A stretch of DNA of 64,000 bases from Chloroflexota bacterium (lineage in GTDB: Bacteria > Chloroflexota > Anaerolineae > Aggregatilineales > J027): positions 186,001-250,000 of the forward strand of contig JABFGB010000001.1 of the NCBI GenBank assembly GCA_013112715.1. The letters run 5' to 3'. A model generated the notes under the pieces. It ran no database searches and was not told where the DNA came from. It saw only the letters and a list, made by a program, of their open reading frames with translations. The position numbers and the translations under genes are program-made. Numbering within the stretch: the stretch's first letter is position 1; each line of letters starts with the position of its first letter. This document shows, one piece after another, positions 52,514 to 61,090 of the stretch.

Positions 52514-53485
52514 ATGATGCTCAAGCGCCAATATCTTGGATACATGATTTTGGGGCTGGGGTTGATTCTTCTCATCATTGTCTTACTATCGCCGCAAACG
52601 GAATCAGCCAACAGTCGGAGCACTTTACATTCAGATGAATGGGTAAAACCATTTGCTCTGTCTGTAATGTGTAATGACGAAGACTGCCCACCTAATTTCC
52701 CGGCTAAGATTCCACCTGCCACAGATTTTTCCCCCAAAATGAGTTTCGCTGGTGAATTTGATTGTATCAAGTGTCATGGTGATGGCATTACAACGGACAT
52801 TCATTTCCTCGTATCACCACAAGAAATGACTCACCAGCTACAAGTCCGCTTCCTTGCCATTAGTAAGCGCGTTTTTGCCTTGCAACCATCCCAAAACAGC
52901 AGTCAATATCAAACGCTGATGGATGGTTATATGCAGATTCATCAGCAACACATATTGGAACATCCCGTTTCCGATCCAGTGGAGGTTGGTAACGCGCTAC
53001 GTCTGCTGACGACAGTCGAAAATCTCATTAGCGAAGTCGAGAATCCGAGTCACTGGGCTGAAATCAGGTCTTTACCATTTCGCGGGGTTCACGATGCCGC
53101 CCCTCCCGTAAAACACGATAAAAAATGTGGACTTGAGGGAGACTGTCGGCAGTTCATCCAAATTATCAAACCACCTGCTTCATCTCCAGAGAAGCATGTT
53201 AGTGACACGCCAATTCTGCCCATTGAAATCAGATGGTCTGTTTCACGGCGTGGGCCTCCTGCCTTCTCTGCATTAATATCATCTAATACAAGGAGACTGC
53301 AACCATTAATTTATGGGCGGTCTTCTTTTGTTTTAGGACCATCCGTCATTATCCCCATATGTAGTTTTTCTCAATGTCCATATCGAACAAAGGAGCAGCC
53401 TATCGAGCGAACAGTGGTAAAGGAAGTCGGTGTTTTAGGTTTACATGTCACGACATCGAAACATCTGGAGAAAAGTTTACGATGA
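52514..53485 (+). CDS. Membrane-anchored monoheme cytochrome c-like protein
   Basis: 323 aa. One N-terminal membrane helix (YLGYMILGLGLILLIIVLL) holds the rest outside. CIKCH (Cys84, Cys87, His88) is a single c-type heme site; a CNDEDC motif lies shortly before it. After ~residue 200 the sequence becomes Ser/Pro/basic and not conserved in style (GPPAFSALISSNTRRL, CPYRTKEQPIERT), so the C-terminus may be degraded or read from a frameshifted region. Its TGA overlaps the ATG of the decaheme gene (ATGA at 53482-53485), so they are coupled. It may pass electrons to or from that protein. Two adjacent ATGs at 52514 and 52517 are possible starts. Confidence 0.75.
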   Translation: MMLKRQYLGYMILGLGLILLIIVLLSPQTESANSRSTLHSDEWVKPFALSVMCNDEDCPPNFPAKIPPATDFSPKMSFAGEFDCIKCHGDGITTDIHFLVSPQEMTHQLQVRFLAISKRVFALQPSQNSSQYQTLMDGYMQIHQQHILEHPVSDPVEVGNALRLLTTVENLISEVENPSHWAEIRSLPFRGVHDAAPPVKHDKKCGLEGDCRQFIQIIKPPASSPEKHVSDTPILPIEIRWSVSRRGPPAFSALISSNTRRLQPLIYGRSSFVLGPSVIIPICSFSQCPYRTKEQPIERTVVKEVGVLGLHVTTSKHLEKSLR

Positions 53486-55638
53486 AAATGTACCGTTATT
53501 TTATTGTGCTTGGGTTGCTGCTCATCGCAACAGCCCTCGTAGTCGGCGTACAAGCTCAAGATGGTGGGCAGGAAAACCCGCAAGGTGAACCCCCAACTTT
53601 CTTGCGCGAGTATTACGATCAATGGGTGGCGTCCCCCCATGCTGATGTTGAAGCTGCGGCTTTCCATCGTTGGGATGAAGATGGTGTGGTTGAAGTTGAC
53701 TGCGCCCAATGTCACTCCACCCCCGGTTATGTTGATTACCTCGGCGGTGATGGATCGCCCGCTGGTACGGTTGAAGTCGCGCCGCCAGTTGGCACCGTTG
53801 TGAACTGCGATGCCTGCCACAATCCCGTAGCATCAAGCCTCACAACCGTCAGTTTCCCATCAGGTGTTGAAGTTACCAATCTGTCCGACTCAACCCGCTG
53901 CATGGTTTGCCATCAAGGACGTGCCTCGGGTCTAAGGGTAGAACAATCGATTACGGACGCTGGTCTGACCGACCTCAATACGGTCAGCGCCGACCTGCGT
54001 TTCATCAACATTCATTACTATGCCGCCGCTGCAAGCCTCTATGGTTCTGAGGTACATGCTGGGTACGAATTCCCGGGTAAGAGTTATCAACCCCGTAACA
54101 ACCATGTACCGGAATATGACACCTGTATTGAATGCCACAACCCGCATACGCTTGAACTCAAAATTACTGAATGCGCCGCTTGCCATGAAGATGTTGAGAG
54201 CGTCGAAGACCTCGCCGACGTGCGTATGAACGGTTCGCTGCACGATTATGATGGTGATGGCGATTTGGAAGAAGGCATCAAGGGCGAACTTGACACCTTG
54301 AAAGAAATGACGTATGCCGCTATTCAAGCCTATGCCACTAATGTTGCTGGCAAAGCCATCATCTATGATGAAGCCCGGTATCCCTACTTCTTCGGTGATG
54401 CGAATGCCAATGGCACCATTGATGAAGATGAAACCAACTATGACGCTTGGACAGGCTTGCTGCTGCAGGCGGCCTATAACTATCAGGTCACAATCAAAGA
54501 CCCCGGTGGTTATACTCACAATCCTAAGTATCATATCGAACTGCTGTACGATACCCTTGAAGCCCTCAATACTGCGATGGGGGTTGACGGTGGTGGCGTA
54601 GCGGCCCAAGTCCGTAATGACCCCGGTCACTTTGATGGGACAGCTTTGCCCTTCCACTATTGGGATGCCGAAGGTGAAGTCCCCGGCACCTGTGCTCGCT
54701 GCCACACTGCTGGTGGCTTGCCCACCTATCTAAAGAACGGCACTAACATCGCCGTCCCACCGTCCGCTTCACTCGAATGCTCTACTTGCCATAACGCCAT
54801 CCCAGACTTTACGGTGTATGAAGTTGCCGAAGTGACCTTCCCCAGCGGGGCAAAGGTTTCGTTTGAAGAAAATGACCCCAATAACCTCTGCATTAGCTGC
54901 CATCAGGGTCGTGAGTCCACCGTTAGCGTCAACCGCGCCATTACTGCAGCTGGTGTAGGTGATGATGAAGTATCTGATGCGCTTACTTTCCGTAACATCC
55001 ACTACTTTGCGGCTGGTGCAACCTTCTTCGGTGGTGAAGTGCAGGGCGCCTATCAGTATGACGGCAAAGAATACAATGGTCGTAATGAACACGTTCGCAG
55101 TTTCAATACCTGCAACGAGTGCCACGAACAACACCAACTGACCATTCAGTACGACCTCTGTATTGACTGCCATGAAAGTGTCGAAGAACCAGAAGACGTT
55201 CTCGCTATCCGTATGGAAGACGAAGACGTGGACCCAGTAGACTATGATGGTGATGGCAACACGGACGAACCCATCCGTGACGAAATTGCCACCTACCAAG
55301 AAGCGCTCTTGGCAGCTATCCAAAGCTACGCCACCAATACCATTGGTACGGCAATTGCCTATAGCCCAACTTCCTATCCTTACTGGATGATTGACTTGAA
55401 TGGTAATGGTGTGGCTGATCCCGAAGAAGCCAACCGGGATAATCGGTATGTAACGTGGACACCTAACCTGCTCCGCGCCGCCTACAACTATCAATACTCC
55501 GTCAAAGACCCCGGTGTGTTTGCTCACAACCCAGACTACATCCTACAGGTCTTGTACGACAGTCTTGAAGCCATTGGTGGCCCAGATGCAGTAGCGACGT
55601 TCACCCGCGCTCCTGTCAAGGTAGCCGAAGACGACTAA
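53482..55638 (+). CDS. Decaheme c-type cytochrome built from two five-heme halves
   Basis: 718 aa; ATG at 53482 after GGAG, overlapping the previous stop. Signal peptide MKMYRYFIVLGLLLIATALVVG and QAQ, no lipobox or later membrane helix. Ten CxxCH sites: first half Cys74, 109, 140, 215 and 231; second half Cys404, 433, 470, 544 and 560. The spacing of the halves is nearly equal, and matching text (TVSFPSGVEV/EVTFPSGAKV, CMVCHQGR/CISCHQGR, FINIHYYAA/FRNIHYFAA, AAYNYQVTIKDPG/AAYNYQYSVKDPG) shows internal duplication. Many His and acidic residues can serve as distal ligands. Such proteins carry electrons to outside acceptors. A terminator follows. Confidence 0.93.
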   Translation: MKMYRYFIVLGLLLIATALVVGVQAQDGGQENPQGEPPTFLREYYDQWVASPHADVEAAAFHRWDEDGVVEVDCAQCHSTPGYVDYLGGDGSPAGTVEVAPPVGTVVNCDACHNPVASSLTTVSFPSGVEVTNLSDSTRCMVCHQGRASGLRVEQSITDAGLTDLNTVSADLRFINIHYYAAAASLYGSEVHAGYEFPGKSYQPRNNHVPEYDTCIECHNPHTLELKITECAACHEDVESVEDLADVRMNGSLHDYDGDGDLEEGIKGELDTLKEMTYAAIQAYATNVAGKAIIYDEARYPYFFGDANANGTIDEDETNYDAWTGLLLQAAYNYQVTIKDPGGYTHNPKYHIELLYDTLEALNTAMGVDGGGVAAQVRNDPGHFDGTALPFHYWDAEGEVPGTCARCHTAGGLPTYLKNGTNIAVPPSASLECSTCHNAIPDFTVYEVAEVTFPSGAKVSFEENDPNNLCISCHQGRESTVSVNRAITAAGVGDDEVSDALTFRNIHYFAAGATFFGGEVQGAYQYDGKEYNGRNEHVRSFNTCNECHEQHQLTIQYDLCIDCHESVEEPEDVLAIRMEDEDVDPVDYDGDGNTDEPIRDEIATYQEALLAAIQSYATNTIGTAIAYSPTSYPYWMIDLNGNGVADPEEANRDNRYVTWTPNLLRAAYNYQYSVKDPGVFAHNPDYILQVLYDSLEAIGGPDAVATFTRAPVKVAEDD

Positions 55639-55661
55639 ACTGAGGGCAACTCAGTCATTCC

Positions 55662-55696
55662 AAAAGCGGTATCGCCCAAGCGGTGATGCCGCTTTT
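55662..55696 (+). terminator. Terminator after decaheme gene
   Basis: AAAAGCGG (55662-55669) pairs with CCGCTTTT (55689-55696), with further partial pairing inside; a T-rich stretch follows. It lies 23 bases past the stop. Confidence 0.65.
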
Positions 55697-55775
55697 GATT
55701 TCTCATAATTTGTTTGCTTGGATTCAGAATGCGATGTAATGTTTTAGTCAGACTTCCGGCATGAAGGATCAAGGC

Positions 55776-56048
55776 ATGAACCGAGAATTAGTCTTTAGCA
55801 TGTTTCAGGTGGATGAGGCGGGAATTATTCGCACGCCCGGCCCATTTGAAGGGCAATATCTCTACATCCCCTATTTTTGGTATTTGCACATCAGCGGCTA
55901 TCGTGAAGACGTGCGAGATGGCATCATCACTTTTCAGATACGCATGGAAGATCACGCCCAATTCCCAGAATTGGCGAATCAGGATGTAGTACGGCTGAAA
56001 CAGCAAGAAAATGGGATGATTGTAGAAATATCTGAATTTACAAGCTAG
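55776..56048 (+). CDS. Small protein of unknown function
   Basis: 90 aa; ATG at 55776 with AAGGA (55764-55768) is preferred over the ATG at 55761. The sequence is compact and beta-rich (VDEAGIIRTPGPFEGQYLYIPYFWYLHISGYREDV, then ITFQIRMEDHAQFPELANQDVVRLKQQENG). I do not recognise the family. It starts the operon with the arabinofuranosidase gene (14-base gap). It may be an accessory or regulatory protein. Confidence 0.65.
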   Translation: MNRELVFSMFQVDEAGIIRTPGPFEGQYLYIPYFWYLHISGYREDVRDGIITFQIRMEDHAQFPELANQDVVRLKQQENGMIVEISEFTS

Positions 56049-56062
56049 AAAGGACAAAAAAA

Positions 56063-57550
56063 GTGATTGAAACTACTTTATCTGTTCAGAGTGATAACCC
56101 TATTGGGACTATCTCACCGCGTCTTTACGGGCATTTTGCCGAGCATCTAGGCCGCTGCTGTTATGGCGGGTTATGGGTTGGAAAATCCAACACCGACATC
56201 CCCCACTATGATGGATTTCGTGCCGATGTCGTCGACGCCCTCAAAAAATTACCTGTGCCCATGCTGCGTTGGCCGGGAGGCTGCTACGCCGATCATTACC
56301 ATTGGCGGGATGGCATTGGCTCGTTGGAACAGCGTGCCGTCCGGCTAGGCATGTCTTGCGGATTACAGGTCGAAGACGACAATAGTCTCGGCACACACGA
56401 ATTTATCAACCTATGTCGTATGTTAGGAGCAGAACCCTATCTCGCGGGGAATGTCGGCAGCGGCTCCGTACAAGAACTCTGCGATTGGGTTGAATATTGC
56501 AACAGCAGTGTTCGGACAAGTCTTGCAAGAGAACGAGCCGCCAATGGGTCGCCTCAACCTTTTGGTGTGCGGTTATGGGGAGTCGGTAACGAAAATTGGG
56601 GATGCGGGGGCAATTATGACGCCGAAACGTATGCCAAAGAATATCGCCGCTATGCTACCATGCTGCGCCATGTTGACCCCAATGCCGAACTGGTCGCCTG
56701 TGGACAGGAAGACGAATGGAATATCCTGTTTCTTGAAACCAACCGTCGTCACCTTGATTTGATGGATCACCTCTCTATCCATCGGTACTGGATACAAGGC
56801 GGGCCAGAAATCGAATTCTCCGAAACACAATACTACACGTTATTGCATGAAGCCCACGCCACTGAGGATTTTGTCCGCCGTACCGCTGAATTTATTCACC
56901 AGCATCTCGGCAGTCAGCGCCATCGTATTGGCGTCGCTTTGGACGAATGGGGGGTATGGCATCCTGAAGCACGGACTTGGGGGCCAGATAACGAAAATCA
57001 CCGCACACCGATTACCTATGAACAGGCTGGCACATTGCGCGATGCGTTGGCGGCGGCAATCGCCCTCGAAGGCTTTCACCGTCAATGTCATGTTCTCACA
57101 CTGGCAAATCTCGCCCAAATTGTGAATGTGCTTCATGCCCCGATTATGACCGATGGCGCGGCGATGTGGGTGACACCCACCTATCATGCCTTGCAGCTTC
57201 ACACACCTCATATCGGCGCAACTGCCCTACCTGTCGAGATTGTCCACAGTGCCACACTACCCGGTCAGACCAGTGCGGTCACAGCGACGGCCTCCATGCA
57301 AGCAGGCAAACTAGCCGTGACCCTCATCAATCGCCATTTTGATCAACCCGCCTCCGTTCAACTCACCACTCCCACTATCGCCCATGTAGGCGATGCGGTT
57401 TTATTGACCGCCGAGCAGCCCAACGCCGTTAATAGCAGCAATCATCCGAACCATGTCAGTCCGGTAAAAATGGCAGTTCATGCGGATGGGACAGGCTGTT
57501 GGCGCGTTGAACTGCCACCCCATGCGATTGCGACCATTCAATTTAGATAG
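56063..57550 (+). CDS. abfA: Alpha-L-arabinofuranosidase (GH51)
   Basis: 495 aa, standard for GH51. GTG at 56063 follows AAAGGACA. It has the (beta/alpha)8 fold with YGHFAEHLGRCCYGGLWVG, RWPGGCYADHYHWRDGIG, LWGVGNENWGCGGNYDAETY (acid/base Glu177) and VALDEWGVWHPEA (nucleophile Glu295), then a C-terminal jelly-roll (AVTLINRHFDQPASVQL). No signal peptide, so the enzyme is cytoplasmic and acts on imported arabino-oligosaccharides. No transporter gene for these is adjacent. The operon has a small protein upstream and an uncharacterised gene downstream (9-base gap). Confidence 0.96.
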   Translation: MIETTLSVQSDNPIGTISPRLYGHFAEHLGRCCYGGLWVGKSNTDIPHYDGFRADVVDALKKLPVPMLRWPGGCYADHYHWRDGIGSLEQRAVRLGMSCGLQVEDDNSLGTHEFINLCRMLGAEPYLAGNVGSGSVQELCDWVEYCNSSVRTSLARERAANGSPQPFGVRLWGVGNENWGCGGNYDAETYAKEYRRYATMLRHVDPNAELVACGQEDEWNILFLETNRRHLDLMDHLSIHRYWIQGGPEIEFSETQYYTLLHEAHATEDFVRRTAEFIHQHLGSQRHRIGVALDEWGVWHPEARTWGPDNENHRTPITYEQAGTLRDALAAAIALEGFHRQCHVLTLANLAQIVNVLHAPIMTDGAAMWVTPTYHALQLHTPHIGATALPVEIVHSATLPGQTSAVTATASMQAGKLAVTLINRHFDQPASVQLTTPTIAHVGDAVLLTAEQPNAVNSSNHPNHVSPVKMAVHADGTGCWRVELPPHAIATIQFR

Positions 57551-57559
57551 GGTAATTTT

Positions 57560-58714
57560 ATGGGTAATTTACCGACTGTCGCCGACATTGAGCAAATTAG
57601 TGCCCTAGCCAATCCCGTCATCCGCAATTTGCAGATTACGCTGTGCTATCACGAACTAGCAAAAGCGATGACTGCCCGTACTGGAATTAGCGCTAATTGG
57701 TGTATTTTTGCGACATGGGCCTCCAAACAAGCAGGCCAGACCATTCGTAAGCAAGATTTTGCACGCACCTTGGAGGGGATTTCACTCACCGCCCCAGTTG
57801 TACCGGATATAACTGCAGCGGCAAGGGCTTTCGGCTCCAAACGCAACGACGGCGAGATTCGGCAGTCGGTTTTGGATGTATTAAATCCCCTAGCCGCACT
57901 TGATCGAGCCAGTGATGCGGTGGGGCGTGGCAACAAAAAAGTCTTTGAGGAAATTGGACGCGAATTCGCACGGTTCTATGATACGTGTCTCAATGATTCC
58001 GTTTTTGATGCCGATAAAATCGCGCTTTTTGGTGAATCACTGCGCCCCGGCGAACCACCGGAAGGTCAGCAATATCTGCGGCAGGCGTTCACCCTTTATT
58101 ATCAAGCCTTCTTTGAAAATGACCTAAAAACACGCGCCGAAATGATGCTGCTGGCGAATATCATGATCGGTTTCCATGAGCAAACCCGCTTGCAGCCGGA
58201 AATCGCCGAGGCCATGAATGCCGCGTTGATTGACCGCAGGGAATTTCGACGGCAGTTGCTCAATGCCCTGTTTCCCAATCGCGGCTGGCTTGCTCAGTTG
58301 CGCCTATTTTTTAAGCAGTTGTTAGGCAGGCCCAGTCCACTTGATCCGCTACTAGACAGCCTCCTAGCCGAAGCCCGCCGCCAAGCACATCTCGTCATTA
58401 CCAAATATCTGATGACCATCGAACTGCCACATGGCCTGCTGCGTCTTGGTGAGGATGTTCCCGCCGAATTTCCAACCTCATTACAGCAGCTTGTTTTGCT
58501 TGATCTCGTGAGCCTACTCGAAAAAATTGACCCTACGCCAAACAGCACCCATGAAAGTCGTGCAGTGGATTGGGCGCTGTTACCAGATCGGTTGCATTTT
58601 ATTGTGGACATGTTCCGTTGCTATCACGAATCCGCCGACTTATTTGACCCACCCTTTACGGCGGCCCAAGTCGAAATTTTGAAGGCAGGTCGCTTACCGG
58701 ATGGACGGCTGTAA
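57560..58714 (+). CDS. Helical protein of unknown function
   Basis: 384 aa, mostly alpha-helical. ATG at 57560 with only a short spacing from the abfA stop. Landmarks: IRNLQITLCYHELAKAMTARTGISANWCIFATWASKQAGQTIRKQD, then GREFARFYDTCLNDS, RQAFTLYYQAFFENDLKTRAEMMLLANIMIGFHEQTRLQPEI and, at the end, LPDRLHFIVDMFRCYHESADLFDPPF. I do not recognise the family; the FHEQTRLQP motif is distinctive and may hold metal ligands. No signal peptide or membrane span is clear. Position suggests shared transcription with abfA but no metabolic link is evident. Confidence 0.72.
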   Translation: MGNLPTVADIEQISALANPVIRNLQITLCYHELAKAMTARTGISANWCIFATWASKQAGQTIRKQDFARTLEGISLTAPVVPDITAAARAFGSKRNDGEIRQSVLDVLNPLAALDRASDAVGRGNKKVFEEIGREFARFYDTCLNDSVFDADKIALFGESLRPGEPPEGQQYLRQAFTLYYQAFFENDLKTRAEMMLLANIMIGFHEQTRLQPEIAEAMNAALIDRREFRRQLLNALFPNRGWLAQLRLFFKQLLGRPSPLDPLLDSLLAEARRQAHLVITKYLMTIELPHGLLRLGEDVPAEFPTSLQQLVLLDLVSLLEKIDPTPNSTHESRAVDWALLPDRLHFIVDMFRCYHESADLFDPPFTAAQVEILKAGRLPDGRL

Positions 58715-58718
58715 ATAA

Positions 58719-58745
58719 AAAGTCACCCCACAAGCAGGTGACTTT
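58719..58745. terminator. Bidirectional terminator between convergent operons
   Basis: AAAGTCACC (58719-58727) pairs perfectly with GGTGACTTT (58737-58745). On the minus strand it is followed by TTATTTAC, on the plus strand by CATAAC, so it is stronger for the minus-strand operon, whose last stop is at 58827. Confidence 0.75.
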
Positions 58746-58826
58746 CATAACGGTTGGATTACCTTGAATATTGTCGGCTCATTTAAAGGCGGGTCGTTAG
58801 ATGGGGTTGGTGATACTAACCCACGC

Positions 58827-59129
58827 CTATAGTTGCAGGTGGGAACGTCCACGAATGACTTTCTGCTTGTAATTGGTGACATATTTGAGCAAGTTCGATT
58901 TCAAATCATCCCACTCTGGTGAGGCCATAATCTGGCGCATGGTCTGTAAATCATCCGTCATCGCCTCAACCACAATTTGCGGGCTTTTTTCGCCATACAT
59001 GGTGTACCATGCTTCGATTGGCATCACCCCCAATGTAGTAAGGCGCGGCGCGAATTCCTGCACCATGAATTCAAAATGTTCCTGATCATGACCGGGTTGA
59101 ATGTCCCAACTCAACAGCAGCTTAATCAT
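58827..59129 (-). CDS. Small alpha/beta-barrel-like protein, unknown function
   Basis: 100 aa. It begins MIKLLLSWDIQPGHDQEHFEFMVQEFAPRL and continues ITTLGVMPIEAWYTMYGEKSPQIVVEAMTDDLQTMRQIMAS, a ferredoxin-like alpha/beta pattern of dimeric stress-responsive barrel proteins. I do not recognise a named family. Its ATG follows the stop of the metallo-hydrolase gene by only 4 bases, so the two are one operon. Role unknown. Confidence 0.68.
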   Translation of the reverse strand: MIKLLLSWDIQPGHDQEHFEFMVQEFAPRLTTLGVMPIEAWYTMYGEKSPQIVVEAMTDDLQTMRQIMASPEWDDLKSNLLKYVTNYKQKVIRGRSHLQL

Positions 59130-59133
59130 CCAG

Positions 59134-59772
59134 TTATTCCTTGACGCTTAACAACACCACCTGTGTTTGTTCTGGCAAGCTCCCCGATGTCACCCGTAAG
59201 GTTTCTTCGTACAGCGGGGTGCTGACCCCCATCTCTTTGAGAAAGCGGTCAACCGGGTCTAATGATAACACAGTCTGTTCGGTTTTGTAGTGCATCGGCA
59301 CCACCAAACTGGGTTCAAGTAAACTAATCACCTCAGCGGCTTGGCTGGAATTGAGACCCCCACCGCCACCCACCGGAACAAGTGCCACATCAATATGCCC
59401 CAGCGCGTCAATTTCAGATTGATTGGGAATGTGGTCAAGATCGCCTAAATGTGCGACCGTAACCCCCTGAAAATCCATCACATATACCACGTTATAGCGC
59501 GGCGGGTCGCTTTGCAGATTGTGCATTGCCGCGCCAGTGATAAACACTCCCCCAATTTCATACTCCCCCGGCCCAATCAGAGCATATTTATAGCCCTGCA
59601 CGGTCTCCATGTTATTATGGCCCGGTGAATTGTGGCTTACGGTGACAATATCAGCTTTGAGACGCGGTTGGTTATAGCCAATAACGGCAGCATCGAATGG
59701 GTCAGTTACGACTGTCGCTTTGTTGCGTTCGGTCAAACGAAAACAACTATGTCCATACCACGTAATATCCAT
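59134..59772 (-). CDS. Metallo-beta-lactamase-fold hydrolase (UlaG-like)
   Basis: 212 aa. Family landmarks are the N-terminal ITWYGHSCFRLTERNKATVVTDPF, SHNSPGHNNME (a variant of the usual HxHxDH metal motif), GGVFITG, VAHLGDLDHIPN and VVPMHYKTEQ. The middle metal motif differs from the classic form, so the metal set or chemistry may differ; similar members are called UlaG-type or MBL-fold proteins. No signal peptide. It is first in its two-gene operon with the small barrel-like protein. Confidence 0.85.
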   Translation of the reverse strand: MDITWYGHSCFRLTERNKATVVTDPFDAAVIGYNQPRLKADIVTVSHNSPGHNNMETVQGYKYALIGPGEYEIGGVFITGAAMHNLQSDPPRYNVVYVMDFQGVTVAHLGDLDHIPNQSEIDALGHIDVALVPVGGGGGLNSSQAAEVISLLEPSLVVPMHYKTEQTVLSLDPVDRFLKEMGVSTPLYEETLRVTSGSLPEQTQVVLLSVKE

Positions 59773-59901
59773 AAACGCCCCTTTTCAACCTAGTGCCGCT
59801 GGACAAATCAAGACATATGTTCGACATAACCCATCTATTATAGCGCAGAAACCCTAACTTTCAAGATTGAGCGTGACCGCCCTCTATCCAAAAATGCTGT
59901 C

Positions 59902-59930
59902 TTGTTGTGAGCAAGAGTGCCCACTATACT
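59902..59930 (+). promoter_or_regulatory. Possible promoter of the SPFH-like gene
   Basis: TTGTTG (59902-59907), 17 bases, TATACT (59925-59930). The -10 is good (5 of 6), the -35 is weak (3 of 6). It would start transcription about 38 bases before the ATG. Confidence 0.4.
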
Positions 59931-59974
59931 AGGTTTTAGAATGCCAAGTTTTTAGTTGTTTTGAGGTTTGTTGA

Positions 59975-61090
59975 ATGACCGCACCACCTGAACCGGAGCC
60001 ACAGATGCCCCCTAGCCCCTTTATTCGGCTGCTACAGGTTTGGGGCACGTTTTGTGCAATCGGTGTAATTGGAGGGCTGCTGGTCTATGTTATTGGCAAA
60101 AGCCTCACGGACAGCGGCATTATCGAAGGTTTTTTTGCCCTCCTTGCCATCGGATTCGCCATCTTGGGTTCAGCAGCGGCCTTTTCACCTATTAAGCTCG
60201 TCTATCTCGCAGGTGAGGCCGACCAATGGCACTTACTGCTAGGATGGGATGACCGACTCATTGGATTTTTGCCCAGCGGGATGGTGCGGATTAAACCTGT
60301 TCAACAGACCCGCAAATGGAAGCGCATTCACCCCCTTGTGATTAAACACGATATGCAGGTCTACACAGGTAGCCGTGATTTATTTGATGTCCATTTCAAA
60401 GTAGTGCTCACGGTCAATCCATATGGCGTTCAATACATGGATGCCCAGATGCTCTACGACCAATACCCAGATGGCCTGATTGCCTTAGTCATCAGCACCA
60501 TTGAAGACATAATCGTGCGAAAAATGCGCAGTATCCATTCCTTTGTACAGGTTACCGAGGAACGTTCGATTGAAGGAGCGATTATTCATTCCATCAATAC
60601 TGGACTGGAGATGTTAGCGGCGCGGGGGGGCGCGGTGGTCGCCGAACAGACCTTTGTGGACATCATGATTCCCAAAGAGGCATTGGCCCAACGCCTCCGC
60701 ACCCGTTCGGATTTGATTGAATTACAGGTGATTCGTAATGCCGCACATGAAATGGGTATCCCCCTCACCGAATTATTGGTGCAGCAGGTCTTAAGCAAAC
60801 TCACCAGCCCGCAGCGTGCCACCCGTATCTCGCAGCAAGAGGTTATGGCAGCCCTTGAACTTATTAGTCGTCAGCAGCATTCCCACGCGCAACCGACTTT
60901 TGTCGCGCCGGAGCCACCCCCTATCCCACCACCACCCGAAAACGAGTTTGTGGCTGACGACACAGGGCCAATGGCATCCGAACCCGCGAAACCCACCACT
61001 TACATTGAAGGGGCATATCGCTATTCGGATGACAACGACCCCGACGCGGATGACAACCGACCCACCCGCTATATCTCGCCGTTTGATTAA
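59975..61090 (+). CDS. SPFH/band-7-like membrane protein
   Basis: 371 aa; ATG at 59975 after GAGG. Two membrane helices at residues ~28-46 and ~52-74 are followed by a band-7/SPFH-type region (GMVRIKPVQQTRKW, VYTGSRDLFDVHFKVVLTVNPYGVQY, RKMRSIHSFVQVTEERSIEGAI) and a helix-rich part (IPKEALAQRLRTRSDLIELQVIRNAA). The C-terminus is Pro-rich and acidic. SPFH proteins organise membrane microdomains; this protein has the oligomerising coiled part but a short stomatin signature, so assignment is by pattern. The stop codon overlaps that of the next gene on the other strand (shared TTAA at 61087-61090). Confidence 0.75.
   Translation: MTAPPEPEPQMPPSPFIRLLQVWGTFCAIGVIGGLLVYVIGKSLTDSGIIEGFFALLAIGFAILGSAAAFSPIKLVYLAGEADQWHLLLGWDDRLIGFLPSGMVRIKPVQQTRKWKRIHPLVIKHDMQVYTGSRDLFDVHFKVVLTVNPYGVQYMDAQMLYDQYPDGLIALVISTIEDIIVRKMRSIHSFVQVTEERSIEGAIIHSINTGLEMLAARGGAVVAEQTFVDIMIPKEALAQRLRTRSDLIELQVIRNAAHEMGIPLTELLVQQVLSKLTSPQRATRISQQEVMAALELISRQQHSHAQPTFVAPEPPPIPPPPENEFVADDTGPMASEPAKPTTYIEGAYRYSDDNDPDADDNRPTRYISPFD

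Noticed and set aside
58740-58826. GGGTT/AACCC hairpin before the stop of the barrel-like gene
   Set aside because: It is short with no T-run; the terminator at 58719-58745 explains the transcript end.
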